From Firmicutes bacterium UBA1393 (lineage in GTDB: Bacteria > Bacillota > DTU025), in assembly GCA_002305255.1 (NCBI GenBank), contig DBQN01000049.1, positions 1-28,631 of the forward strand: 28,631 nucleotides of DNA. Direction: 5' to 3'. The position numbers were made by a program, and so were the translations under genes. This document shows, in pieces, positions 21,547-28,631 of the stretch (its first letter is position 1; every line of letters starts with the position of its first letter). The notes below the pieces were generated by a model. It saw only the letters and a program-made list of their open reading frames with translations. It was not told where the DNA came from and made no database searches.

Positions 21547-22872
21547 ATGGCTGACATCGTGGCAGTGGACCCAGGCAGTATCGGGCAGGCCCTCGGCATT
21601 GAGCCCGGCGACAGGCTGCTCACCATGGATGGCCGCGCGGTGGCGGACATCATCGACTACGAGTACATCGCCGCCGAAGATGCTTTCACCATTACGGTAA
21701 AGAAGGCTGATGGCTCAGTCCTTGAGGTCGAGGTAAGGCGCGAGGACTACGACGATGTCTCGCTCGGCCTGCACTTTGGTGAGCTAGTGTTCGGGGGCGA
21801 GCGGAGCTGCGCCAACAACTGCCTGTTCTGCTTCATAGACCAGCTGCCACCGGGACTTCGGCACAGTCTCTACTTCAAGGACGACGACTACCGACTGTCG
21901 TTTCTTCAGGGGAACTTCGTGACGCTGACAAACGTATCTGACGCTGAGGTTGACCGAATCCTTGACATGAAGCTTTCTCCTCTCTATGTGTCGGTGCACG
22001 CAGCCGATGAGTCAGTGAGGCGCGTGCTGATCGGCCGGAAGACCTCTCGACCCATAATGCCCTTGCTGCAACGCCTGGCCTCAGGCGGCATCGAGTTGCA
22101 CACGCAAATCGTGCTCACGCCCGGGATCAATGACGGCATCGTGCTCGTTGACACCCTTGACAAGCTTACATCGATGGATCCGCCCGTGGCCTCCGTGGGC
22201 ATCGTCCCCGTGGGACTCACCGAACACCGCAGTTGCCTGGCGGCGCTTACGCCGGTAACGCCCGAAGTGGCTGCAGAGGTCATCGCTGAGGTCAAGCGCC
22301 GAGCAGGACAGCACGTGTATGCCGCCGATGAGCTGTACTTTCTTGCCGGAGCGGCCATGCCGCCGGATGAGGCATACGACGATTATCCGCAGCTTGAGAA
22401 CGGCATAGGCCTGACACGCCTCTTCATTGATGACTTCACCCGACTTGAGGACAGCTTGCCGACACGTTTCGACGCGCCTGTGCGGCTCATAGTAGGCACG
22501 GGCGTGCTGGGGGCCAGGGCAATCGGGCCCGCATGCGAAAGGCTGAAAGCCATAGAAGGGCTGGAGGTCGAATTGCTGCCCGTGCCCAACAGGCTCTTCG
22601 GGCCCGGAGTCACCGTAACCGGGCTCGTAGTTGGGAAGGATATCGCAGAGGCGGTGTTCAACTTGAGGCGCGGGCGCGGCACCGAGCACGATGTTCTGCT
22701 GCTGCCCGATGTGATGCTTCGACGCGGAGGCGACGTGTTTCTTGATGACTTGACGCCCGAAGACCTTGAATCCATCGTGGGGATCCCTTTGATGCTCACG
22801 GAGACCAGCGCTGAAGGACTCATTGATGCCGTGAACGAGCTATCGTGTGGGGTGAGTAGCCAGAATGCCTGA
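21547..22872 (+). CDS. DUF512 radical-SAM-like protein with N-terminal PDZ-like domain
   Basis: A 441-residue protein of the DUF512 family, common in Clostridia and found beside der. Residues 1-70 form a PDZ-like domain (VAVDPGSIGQALGIEPGDRLLTMDG). Next comes a CxxxCxxC motif, Cys88, Cys92 and Cys95 (CANNCLFCF), and the diagnostic FIDQLPPGLRHSLYFKDDDY, then VSVHAADESVRRVLIGRK. The cysteines match a radical-SAM [4Fe-4S] site, but the reaction is unknown. The frame extends back to TTG 21523 inside the terminator tail; ATG 21547 with GGGAGG ten bases upstream is preferred. It overlaps der by eight bases, and no promoter is visible between the terminator and this start. Confidence 0.92.
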   Translation: MADIVAVDPGSIGQALGIEPGDRLLTMDGRAVADIIDYEYIAAEDAFTITVKKADGSVLEVEVRREDYDDVSLGLHFGELVFGGERSCANNCLFCFIDQLPPGLRHSLYFKDDDYRLSFLQGNFVTLTNVSDAEVDRILDMKLSPLYVSVHAADESVRRVLIGRKTSRPIMPLLQRLASGGIELHTQIVLTPGINDGIVLVDTLDKLTSMDPPVASVGIVPVGLTEHRSCLAALTPVTPEVAAEVIAEVKRRAGQHVYAADELYFLAGAAMPPDEAYDDYPQLENGIGLTRLFIDDFTRLEDSLPTRFDAPVRLIVGTGVLGARAIGPACERLKAIEGLEVELLPVPNRLFGPGVTVTGLVVGKDIAEAVFNLRRGRGTEHDVLLLPDVMLRRGGDVFLDDLTPEDLESIVGIPLMLTETSAEGLIDAVNELSCGVSSQNA

Positions 22873-24178
22873 ACACCTTGTCGCCATCGTAGGCAGACCC
22901 AATGTGGGCAAGTCAGCCCTGTTCAACAGGATCGTAGGCTCCAGCCTGTCGATTGTTGATGACATGCCGGGGATCACCCGTGACAGGATCTACGGCGTCG
23001 CCAACTGGTTCGGCAGAAGGTTCAACGTGGTTGACACGGGAGGCATCGAGACCGAACCGTCGGACACCATTGCCTCACAGATGAAGCGCCAGGCCGAGAT
23101 AGCCATCGATCAGGCTGACGTGCTTGTGTATGTGGTAGACTCAAGAACCGGGTTGACTACCGAAGACGACCAGGTCGTGTCGATAATCCGCCGGTCAGGC
23201 AAGCCTGTAGTAATAGCGGCAAGCAAAGTCGATGACCTTCGGCACATGGACTATGATCTCTACTCACTCGGCCTCGGCGAAGTCATAGCGACATCGGCGG
23301 TGCACGGCATAGGAATCGGCGATCTGGTCGAAGCGGTGATAGATCATCTACCTCCCGCTGACGAGGAAGAGTCGTCTGATGACAGCACCATCAAGATCGC
23401 CGTCATCGGCAGGCCTAACGTGGGCAAGTCGTCGCTTGTGAACAGAGTGCTCGGCGAGGAGCGCTCCATAGTGAGCAACGTTCCCGGGACTACACGCGAC
23501 AGTATTGACGCGTCATTTGTCCGTGACGGACAACAGTACATAATAATAGATACCGCCGGAATCAGGAGGCGCGGTCGTATTGAGCCTGGTGTAGAGAAGT
23601 ACAGCGTCGTGAGGGCCTACCGCTCCGTCGATAGGTGTGACGTGGCACTGACGGTGCTCGACGGCACAGAGGATCCCGCCGCTCAGGATGTGAGAATAGC
23701 CGGCTATGCCCACGAGGCAGGCAAAGCGTCTGTAGTGGTAGTGAACAAGTGGGATATAGTCGAGAGAGACGAGAGTACTGCGCGCGACTACGAATCGAAG
23801 TTGCGACTGCAGATCGACTTCATGCCCTATGCACCCGTTGTGTTCGCGTCGGCGCTGACCGGCAGGAGGATAGGTCGGGTACTGGACATGGTGAGGGAGT
23901 GCGCGCTGGAACACAGGCGCCGCGTGCCCACTGCCGACGTCAACAGGGTGCTCCAGGATGCCCTGATGCGGAATCCTGTTCCGACCGTGAAAGGCAAAGA
24001 GGTGAAGATCTTCTACGCCAGTCAGGTGTCAACTCGTCCTCCGCACTTCGTGGTCTGGGCAAACTATCCTGAGCTAGTGCATTTCTCATATCAGAGGTAC
24101 CTTGAGAATACAATGCGTAACGCCTTCGGCTTTACCGGCACACCAATACAGGTGACTGTGAAGAGGCGAGGCCAGTGA
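22865..24178 (+). CDS. der: Ribosome-assembly GTPase Der (EngA)
   Basis: Tandem-GTPase needed for 50S subunit maturation, 437 residues. G domain 1 has GRPNVGKSALFNR (10-22), DMPGITRD, DTGG and, at the G4 position, SKVD (120-123) instead of the usual NKVD. G domain 2 begins near 176 with GRPNVGKSSLVNR, VPGTTRDSID, DTAGIRRRG and a normal NKWD (293-296). A C-terminal KH-like domain ends the protein (VFASALTGRRIGRVLD, GTPIQVTVKRRG). An acidic linker, DEEESSDDS, joins the G domains. It overlaps the DUF512 gene upstream and is 38 bases before plsY. Confidence 0.97.
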   Translation: MPEHLVAIVGRPNVGKSALFNRIVGSSLSIVDDMPGITRDRIYGVANWFGRRFNVVDTGGIETEPSDTIASQMKRQAEIAIDQADVLVYVVDSRTGLTTEDDQVVSIIRRSGKPVVIAASKVDDLRHMDYDLYSLGLGEVIATSAVHGIGIGDLVEAVIDHLPPADEEESSDDSTIKIAVIGRPNVGKSSLVNRVLGEERSIVSNVPGTTRDSIDASFVRDGQQYIIIDTAGIRRRGRIEPGVEKYSVVRAYRSVDRCDVALTVLDGTEDPAAQDVRIAGYAHEAGKASVVVVNKWDIVERDESTARDYESKLRLQIDFMPYAPVVFASALTGRRIGRVLDMVRECALEHRRRVPTADVNRVLQDALMRNPVPTVKGKEVKIFYASQVSTRPPHFVVWANYPELVHFSYQRYLENTMRNAFGFTGTPIQVTVKRRGQ

Positions 24179-24216
24179 CACAGTGACGCATAGCCGCCTG
24201 GAGGTGCAGTGAACCT

Positions 24217-24816
24217 ATGACGGCATCGGGAGCCGCGATTCTCATACTGGCGTACCTGCTCGGTTCGATTCCCTTCGGCGTTATCCTGGGCAGGGCGTGG
24301 ACAGGCGTGGACGTCCGCAAACATGGAAGCGGTAATATCGGCGCAACGAACGTGCTGCGTACCCTAGGGTTTCGCTTCGCCCTGGCCACGTTTGTGCTGG
24401 ATGCCTTCAAAGGTGTGTTGCCTGTGCTGCTCGCACGGGTGGTAGGGCAGGGCCACGGCGTAGTCGTACTGGCCGGAATAGCCGCTGTGGTAGGCCACAA
24501 CTGGCCGGTGTTCCTGGGCTTTCGCGGGGGAAAGGGCATAGCCACGTCGTGGGGGTTCATAACGGCGGCGGTTCCCGCGGCAGGACTTGTGTTCGCCCTC
24601 ACGTGGATAGCTGTGGTCATAGTAACCCGGTACGCGTCTCTCGGTTCCATGATCGGAGCGGCTGCGACACCTGTCGTGTGCCTTCTTGTAGGGGCCCCGT
24701 GGCAGTACGTCATGGCCTGTATTGTGATCGCGGTGTTCGCCGTCGTGAGGCACAGGGCGAATATCCGGAGGCTGCTCGAGGGCAACGAGAACACATTGCA
24801 CCTGAAACGACACTGA
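24217..24816 (+). CDS. plsY: Glycerol-3-phosphate acyltransferase PlsY
   Basis: Integral membrane enzyme that transfers an acyl group from acyl-phosphate to glycerol 3-phosphate, the first step of phospholipid synthesis. 199 residues with about five to seven hydrophobic helices. The three conserved loops are seen: GSGNIGATNVLR, GHNWPVFLGFRGGKGIATS, and HRANIRRLLEGNE. GGAGGTG lies ten bases before ATG. In many Bacillota gpsA, which makes its substrate, comes next; here it does not. PlsC elsewhere in the window does the next step. Confidence 0.96.
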   Translation: MTASGAAILILAYLLGSIPFGVILGRAWTGVDVRKHGSGNIGATNVLRTLGFRFALATFVLDAFKGVLPVLLARVVGQGHGVVVLAGIAAVVGHNWPVFLGFRGGKGIATSWGFITAAVPAAGLVFALTWIAVVIVTRYASLGSMIGAAATPVVCLLVGAPWQYVMACIVIAVFAVVRHRANIRRLLEGNENTLHLKRH

Positions 24817-24862
24817 TCATGCAGGGACGCGGCAGGAGGGCGTCGAAGTTACAACTACTTTG

Positions 24863-24899
24863 CCCCAAGTGGCCGAATAGGGGCCACGCACTGCGGGGG
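24863..24899 (+). promoter_or_regulatory. Inverted repeat near the HEAT-protein ribosome binding site
   Basis: GTGGCC (24869-24874) pairs with GGCCAC (24882-24887), and outside it CCCC (24863-24866) can pair with the GGGG of the following ribosome binding site (24895-24898). The second helix would hide that site. There is no T-run. The outer helix is separated from the inner by an unequal internal loop, so stability is uncertain. Confidence 0.4.
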
Positions 24900-24907
24900 T
24901 GCATTGG

Positions 24908-25789
24908 TTGAACACAACGGCGGTTGAATGCGTGAAAGTCCGCTCCCTCATCGAACAACTCGAGACCATTGAGCGTGATCTGACGTCAATTGACGCCGAA
25001 CACCGAGTGCCCGCGTCTGACCGTGTCGCCCTCGTCGGCACGCAGCTTCTGGGTCTTCTGTCAGAAGTGTTGACCAGTGGCGACAACACGATGCGGCGCG
25101 CGGCGGCGTATGGTCTCGCGAAGATGAAGGACTCGCGCTGCCTCCGTTGGCTGGCACAGGCACTGAACGATCCTGATGAGTCCGTTCGCGTGTGGGCCGT
25201 GGAAGGCCTTGCACAGTTCAGAGACGGTGCCGCCGTACCCTTCCTGGTGCAGGCCCTGGGCGACGAGAGTGTTTACGTGTATTACAGCGCCCTGAGCGCA
25301 CTGCGAAATGCCGACGCTGACGCCGTATGGCGCGCCATCGAGGAGGAACTCGCGTCTGCGCCGCCGCTGGTGAAGAGGCGACTGGTGAAGCTGCTCGGCG
25401 ACAGGCGCGAGCCGCAGGCCGTCTCTGTATTAGTTGAACTGCTGAAGAATTCCGACTCGGGTGTGAGGTACGAGGCTGTAGAAGCCCTGAGGAAGATAGG
25501 AGATCCCCGGTCGGCGGAAGCGCTCATCAGCTGCCTGAGCGATGAGTCGCACGACGTAAGGTGCGGAGCTATCCAGGCTCTGCGGTGGCTGGGAGACCTG
25601 AGGGCCATAGAGCCACTGGTGTCTATATGCATCGAGAGTCAGGACCTCCGCCTCCTGGCTCTTCAAGCCATTAGAGAGATAGCGGGCGACGAATGCATGA
25701 GCCCGATAATCCGCGCGATGCATCAGGCCAGGGAGCTCGTGAAGACGACGGCATCGGAGGTACTCCGGCTATCGGGCAGTCGAGATTGA
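24908..25789 (+). CDS. HEAT-repeat (PBS lyase-like) protein
   Basis: About 293 residues made largely of HEAT/PBS-lyase-type alpha-helical repeats from roughly residue 60 onward, each with a pattern like DESVRVWAVEGLAQFRDGAAVPFLVQAL or SGVRYEAVEALRKIGDPRSAEALISCL; six or seven repeats are visible at about 31-residue spacing. Such proteins are scaffolds for protein-protein contacts, and the partner is unknown. No signal peptide or catalytic motif is seen. Several starts are possible: GTG 24899 lies inside the GGGGGTG site, whereas TTG 24908 lies six bases after it, so I prefer the latter. It is followed immediately by the MgtC gene, suggesting co-expression. Confidence 0.88.
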   Translation: MNTTAVECVKVRSLIEQLETIERDLTSIDAEHRVPASDRVALVGTQLLGLLSEVLTSGDNTMRRAAAYGLAKMKDSRCLRWLAQALNDPDESVRVWAVEGLAQFRDGAAVPFLVQALGDESVYVYYSALSALRNADADAVWRAIEEELASAPPLVKRRLVKLLGDRREPQAVSVLVELLKNSDSGVRYEAVEALRKIGDPRSAEALISCLSDESHDVRCGAIQALRWLGDLRAIEPLVSICIESQDLRLLALQAIREIAGDECMSPIIRAMHQARELVKTTASEVLRLSGSRD

Positions 25790-25819
25790 GTGACAGAGCA
25801 TCAGTTGGGGGAGTTCATC

Positions 25820-26518
25820 ATGGAACAGCTCATAGATATCGGGGATATCGCACGTCATGTGGGTCTGCTGGCGCTCGCAATCGTGCTGGGCGCCTCCATA
25901 GGCCTTGAGCGTGAGAAGCAGGGCAAGTCCGCCGGCCTTCGGACGCACGCCCTTGTATGCCTCGGCTCTGCCCTGTTCACACTGGTCAGCGCGGAGGGCT
26001 TCGGCGGACTGGGGGCGGTGGCACGCGACCCGGCGAGAGTCGCGGCTCAGATCGTCACCGGAGTAGGCTTTTTAGGCGCGGGCACCATAATGCACGAGGG
26101 TATCACCATCCGTGGATTGACCACGGCTGCAAGTTTGTGGACGACGGCGGGGATCGGAATGGCCGCAGGCTCCGGCATGGTGGCCGGGGCTGTGAGCGCC
26201 ACGGTCCTGGTTCAGCTCGTGCTAGTCTTCCTGATCAAGATCGAGAAACGATTCTTCCCACATGAGGAAGCCGTACTCCGGCTCAAAGCCATCGACCGTC
26301 CCGGTCTCCTCGGTGAGGTGGCCACAGAGATCGGACGGTTCGGGATGAACATTGTCGGAACTGAGATCAACGTGGACCGTGAGGACGCCACCGTACGAAT
26401 TGAGGTAAACATGGGCCATGTGAACGCGAAATACGTCGGTCACTCTCCATATGCGGAGATTCTTCAACGCGTGCTCGCGCTGCCAGGGGTATTGCGGGCG
26501 GAAGTGGACAACTGGTAA
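25820..26518 (+). CDS. MgtC/SapB family membrane protein with C-terminal ACT domain
   Basis: A 232-residue membrane protein. The MgtC domain (about 10-145) shows GLLALAIVLGASIGLEREKQGKSAGLRTH, VGFLGAGTIMHEG, and ITIRGLTTAASLWTTAGIGMAAG, with four to five hydrophobic helices. The C-terminal part (about 155-230) is an ACT-like regulatory domain (AIDRPGLLGEVATEIGRFGMNI). MgtC relatives have been tied to magnesium limitation or virulence in other bacteria; the role here is unknown. ATG 25820 is six bases after GGGGGAG and is preferred to GTG 25790, which starts right after the HEAT gene stop. The stop overlaps the surE start by one base. Confidence 0.92.
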   Translation: MEQLIDIGDIARHVGLLALAIVLGASIGLEREKQGKSAGLRTHALVCLGSALFTLVSAEGFGGLGAVARDPARVAAQIVTGVGFLGAGTIMHEGITIRGLTTAASLWTTAGIGMAAGSGMVAGAVSATVLVQLVLVFLIKIEKRFFPHEEAVLRLKAIDRPGLLGEVATEIGRFGMNIVGTEINVDREDATVRIEVNMGHVNAKYVGHSPYAEILQRVLALPGVLRAEVDNW

Positions 26519-27282
26519 TGCCTGTAGCGCTCATAAGCAATGACGACGGAATATGGGCACCCGGCATACGGGCACTATGCTCCGCTGCCGCCGACGCCGG
26601 CTATCAGGTGTACGTGTGTGCGCCTGACAGAGAGCGCAGCGCCATCAGCCATGGCTTGACGATGGGCATACCTCTGCGCGTGGAGCATGTGCGTGTTCCC
26701 GGCACCGTTCATGCCTGGAGCACGACTGGAACTCCGGCCGACTGCCTGAAGATAGCGCTTGAGGTGCTCATGCCAAGCCGGCCCGATGTGGTGCTATCGG
26801 GAGTGAACAAGGGCCCGAATCTCGGCACCGACGTGCTGTACTCTGGCACTGTCGCCGCTGCGATGGAGGGGGCAGTAGCGGGAATACCGTCGGTGGCGGT
26901 GTCGACCGCCGACTACGAGCCGACCGACTACTCACTGGCTGCGTCTGCAGGTGTTGAAGTAGCAAGAGTAGCTCTGGAGAGAGGACTCCCTCGCGGCTTG
27001 CTTCTCAACGTTAACGTCCCGGATGGAGCCGACTCGACTCGCTGGACGGTAACGCGCCTCGGCGTACAGCGTTATTCAAACGTGTTCGACAAGCGCAGGG
27101 ATCCTAGGGGCAAGGAGTATTACTGGCTGTGCGGAGTGCCCGAGTTCGACATGGCAGGCGAGGGCGACCTCGACACCGCTGCGGTACGTCGACAAGAAGT
27201 GTCGGTCACGCCCCTGAGATCTGACTTCACCGATGTTCAGGCCATGGCCTTGATTAGGGCGTGGGACGTCGACACGACGTAA
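26518..27282 (+). CDS. surE: 5'/3'-nucleotidase SurE
   Basis: Metal-dependent nucleoside-monophosphate phosphatase, survival protein SurE, 254 residues, cytoplasmic. The metal-binding start is ALISNDDGIWAPGI (Asn8, Asp9, Asp10), followed by APDRERSAISHGLT, the substrate-site TTGTPADCLKIAL, and the hallmark SGVNKGPNLGTDVLYSGTV. VTPLRSDFTD is the usual C-terminal motif. The ATG shares a base with the mgtC stop (TAATG), indicating translational coupling. The metabolic reason for pairing with an MgtC protein is unclear. Confidence 0.96.
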   Translation: MPVALISNDDGIWAPGIRALCSAAADAGYQVYVCAPDRERSAISHGLTMGIPLRVEHVRVPGTVHAWSTTGTPADCLKIALEVLMPSRPDVVLSGVNKGPNLGTDVLYSGTVAAAMEGAVAGIPSVAVSTADYEPTDYSLAASAGVEVARVALERGLPRGLLLNVNVPDGADSTRWTVTRLGVQRYSNVFDKRRDPRGKEYYWLCGVPEFDMAGEGDLDTAAVRRQEVSVTPLRSDFTDVQAMALIRAWDVDTT

Positions 27283-27308
27283 GGCATACACTGAACCGGT
27301 GATGCGGT

Positions 27309-27524
27309 GTGAGAATGGACCTGCTTGTGGCCTCCGCCCTGGCGCTCTACCTGCTGGTCGCAGTGATGTGGGCCGGGATGCGAGGCCACTACGATGAGCG
27401 CGACGTCAGAGGGGCGCAGACCATGCGCCGGATGCTTGCCCTTGTCGGCGCGGCATATCTGATTGTAGCGAGCAAGGCCACTGCGGCGGTTCTGGGGGCC
27501 GTTCTGCGGGCCTGGCCGCAATGA
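27309..27524 (+). CDS. Small two-helix membrane protein, unknown
   Basis: A 71-residue frame in the gap between surE and ddl. It has two hydrophobic segments, about residues 4-23 (LLVASALALYLLVAVMWAGM) and 43-66, separated by a charged loop (HYDERDVRGAQTMRR). GTG 27309 has GGTGAT five bases upstream; ATG 27315 is an alternative. I do not recognise a family. The clean membrane-protein layout, ribosome binding site and position in the gene row argue for a real gene, but it is short enough to be chance. Confidence 0.6.
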   Translation: MRMDLLVASALALYLLVAVMWAGMRGHYDERDVRGAQTMRRMLALVGAAYLIVASKATAAVLGAVLRAWPQ

Positions 27525-27591
27525 CCTGCACGGGCTGGCGATGGCATCGTTTGCTGTCGTCCGCGCCTGTGCCACGTATGGAGGTTGAGCA

Positions 27592-28518
27592 ATGAAGATA
27601 GCAGTCCTCATGGGCGGCGACAGCAGCGAACGTGAGGTTTCGATCAAGTCAGGAACCCAGGTCAGACTGGGGCTTGAACGCCTGAACCACGATGTGATCT
27701 GTCTGGATCCTGCGGACGGCGGTTTGAACGAGCTTGCGCTGGCAAAGCCTGACGTCGTGTTTCTGGCGCTTCACGGTGGCAAGGGCGAAAACGGCGCCAT
27801 CCAGGGTGCCCTAGAGCTCATGGGATTGCCCTACACCGGATCAGGGGTGCTCGCAAGTGCCCTTGCCATGGATAAGGCCATGTCGAAAAGGGTGTTCAAC
27901 GCCGTAGGGATTCGCACACCGGGATCGGTAACGGTGAACCGCGCCGACGGAACAACGCATGCAACTCGAAAGGCGTCAGAGGAAGTCGGTGTGCCTTGCG
28001 TGGTCAAGCCTTCGTGCCAGGGATCAACCGTTGGCATAGGTTTCGTTAAGCGCGACGAGGACCTGATGCCTGCCCTGGAGGGCGCATTCAGCCATGGTCC
28101 CGCCGTCTTGGTTGAGCAGTTCATCGCAGGGACGGAGGTTACCGTGGGGGTACTGGAGTCGCCCGTCTCCGGCGAGCCCGAAGCCCTGCCGGTGCTGGAG
28201 ATAGTCGCGAAGAACGAGTACTACGACTACGATGCCAAGTACACGCCTGGTAAGTCGGACCACATCATACCGGCTAGGATCAACCCTGAGGCCTACGAGG
28301 AGTGCCAGAGCCTGGCAGTACGCACCCACACCGCACTAGGTTGCAGCGGTTACTCGCGAGTCGACATCATTGTAGACCCGTCGAATACGCCATGGGTGTT
28401 GGAGCTCAACACCCTGCCTGGTCTCACACAGGTCAGCCTGCTTCCCGATGCCGCGAAGGCAGCGGGCATTGGTTTCGACGAGCTGCTGTCAGCGATCATC
28501 GCGGCGGCATTAAGGTGA
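27592..28518 (+). CDS. ddl: D-alanine--D-alanine ligase
   Basis: ATP-grasp ligase that makes D-Ala-D-Ala for the peptidoglycan stem peptide; 308 residues, the short DdlB-type length. The N-terminus KIAVLMGGDSSEREVSIKSG is characteristic. ATP-grasp motifs are VVKPSCQGSTVGIG, VLVEQFIAGTEVTVGVL, and LELNTLPGLTQVSLLP at the metal site. The omega-loop reads YYDYDAKYTPGKSDH; the tyrosine of AKY is typical of D-Ala-D-Ala rather than D-Ala-D-lactate ligases, so no vancomycin-resistance type is indicated. GGAGGT lies six bases before ATG. It ends 7 bases before a compact hairpin. Confidence 0.97.
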   Translation: MKIAVLMGGDSSEREVSIKSGTQVRLGLERLNHDVICLDPADGGLNELALAKPDVVFLALHGGKGENGAIQGALELMGLPYTGSGVLASALAMDKAMSKRVFNAVGIRTPGSVTVNRADGTTHATRKASEEVGVPCVVKPSCQGSTVGIGFVKRDEDLMPALEGAFSHGPAVLVEQFIAGTEVTVGVLESPVSGEPEALPVLEIVAKNEYYDYDAKYTPGKSDHIIPARINPEAYEECQSLAVRTHTALGCSGYSRVDIIVDPSNTPWVLELNTLPGLTQVSLLPDAAKAAGIGFDELLSAIIAAALR

Positions 28519-28524
28519 GTCGCC

Positions 28525-28621
28525 CCGACGGCTACGTCGGTGAGTCACCTTGTCGGGTGCGGGGCGGGCGTAGTGAGGCGTGGTGACCCGCCGGTGGGTC
28601 ACTTGTCAGGTGGAGTGACCC
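28525..28621 (+). repeat. Hairpins and imperfect repeats at the window edge after ddl
   Basis: CCGACG-GCTA-CGTCGG forms a six-pair hairpin at 28525-28540. An imperfect repeat of about 22 bases occurs at 28538-28559 and 28592-28612 (two substitutions and one indel), built on GGTGAGTCACC-like palindromes. GTGACCC occurs at 28583-28589 and 28615-28621; both can pair with GGGTCAC at 28596-28602, so the pairings exclude each other. No T-run is present before the window ends, so it is unclear whether this is a terminator region, a leader of the next gene, or a dispersed repeat. Confidence 0.55.
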
Positions 28622-28631
28622 CGCTTTCGTG

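Noticed and set aside
1..28631. Mobile elements, CRISPR arrays, tRNA or rRNA genes
   Set aside because: No transposase, integrase other than XerD, regularly spaced repeat array or tRNA/rRNA-like sequence was found.

Overview
The window comes from a high-GC, endospore-forming member of the Bacillota (Firmicutes), probably a clostridial-type lineage. The evidence is a dense set of core sporulation genes (spoIIM, dacF, spoIIAA-spoIIAB-sigF, spoVAC-spoVAD-spoVAE, gerW), an IspH-ribosomal protein S1 fusion typical of Clostridia, a DUF512 radical-SAM-type gene beside der, and frequent GTG and TTG starts behind strong GGAGG-type ribosome binding sites. I cannot name the genus from the sequence. Every convincing gene lies on the + strand. 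The numerous minus-strand open frames are GC-driven shadows. No tRNA, rRNA, CRISPR, insertion sequence or phage gene was seen.

Layout. (1) 1-9000: a sporulation block. The partial spoIIM is followed by xerD, deoB, pdp (nucleoside salvage), dacF, the sigma-F switch operon and the spoVA genes for dipicolinic acid uptake. The order resembles the B. subtilis spoIIM-xerD-drm-dacF-spoIIA region, with pyrimidine phosphorylase where Bacillus has purine nucleoside phosphorylase. (2) 9000-13100: an M50 membrane protease, trpS (with a probable Fe-S cysteine motif), scpA-scpB, a DUF2953 protein and gerW. (3) 13105-13467: a 363-base gene-free stretch with its own promoter and many inverted and duplicated elements; this is the best candidate for an undescribed structured RNA or leader. 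(4) 13468-20400: rluB, a flavoprotein, an unknown membrane-anchored protein, cmk, plsC, a transaldolase-like aldolase, and ispH-rpsA. (5) 20400-21530: a clear sigma-A promoter, a PrsA-type foldase and a textbook terminator. (6) 21547-28518: DUF512, der, plsY, a HEAT-repeat protein, an MgtC-ACT protein, surE, a small membrane protein and ddl. The window ends in short GGTGAGTC-type repeats.

Functionally most genes are housekeeping: chromosome partition and dimer resolution (xerD, scpAB), translation and ribosome assembly (trpS, rluB, rpsA, der), phospholipid synthesis (plsC, plsY), wall synthesis (dacF, ddl), isoprenoids (ispH) and nucleotide metabolism (deoB, pdp, cmk, surE), interleaved with sporulation genes. 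I saw no obvious new defence or biosynthetic system. The points worth a second look are the leader before rluB, two hairpins that could hide ribosome binding sites, a shortened sigma-F with an altered -35 recognition helix, the TrpS cysteine cluster, a terminator touching the next gene's ribosome binding site, and a non-canonical G4 motif in Der.
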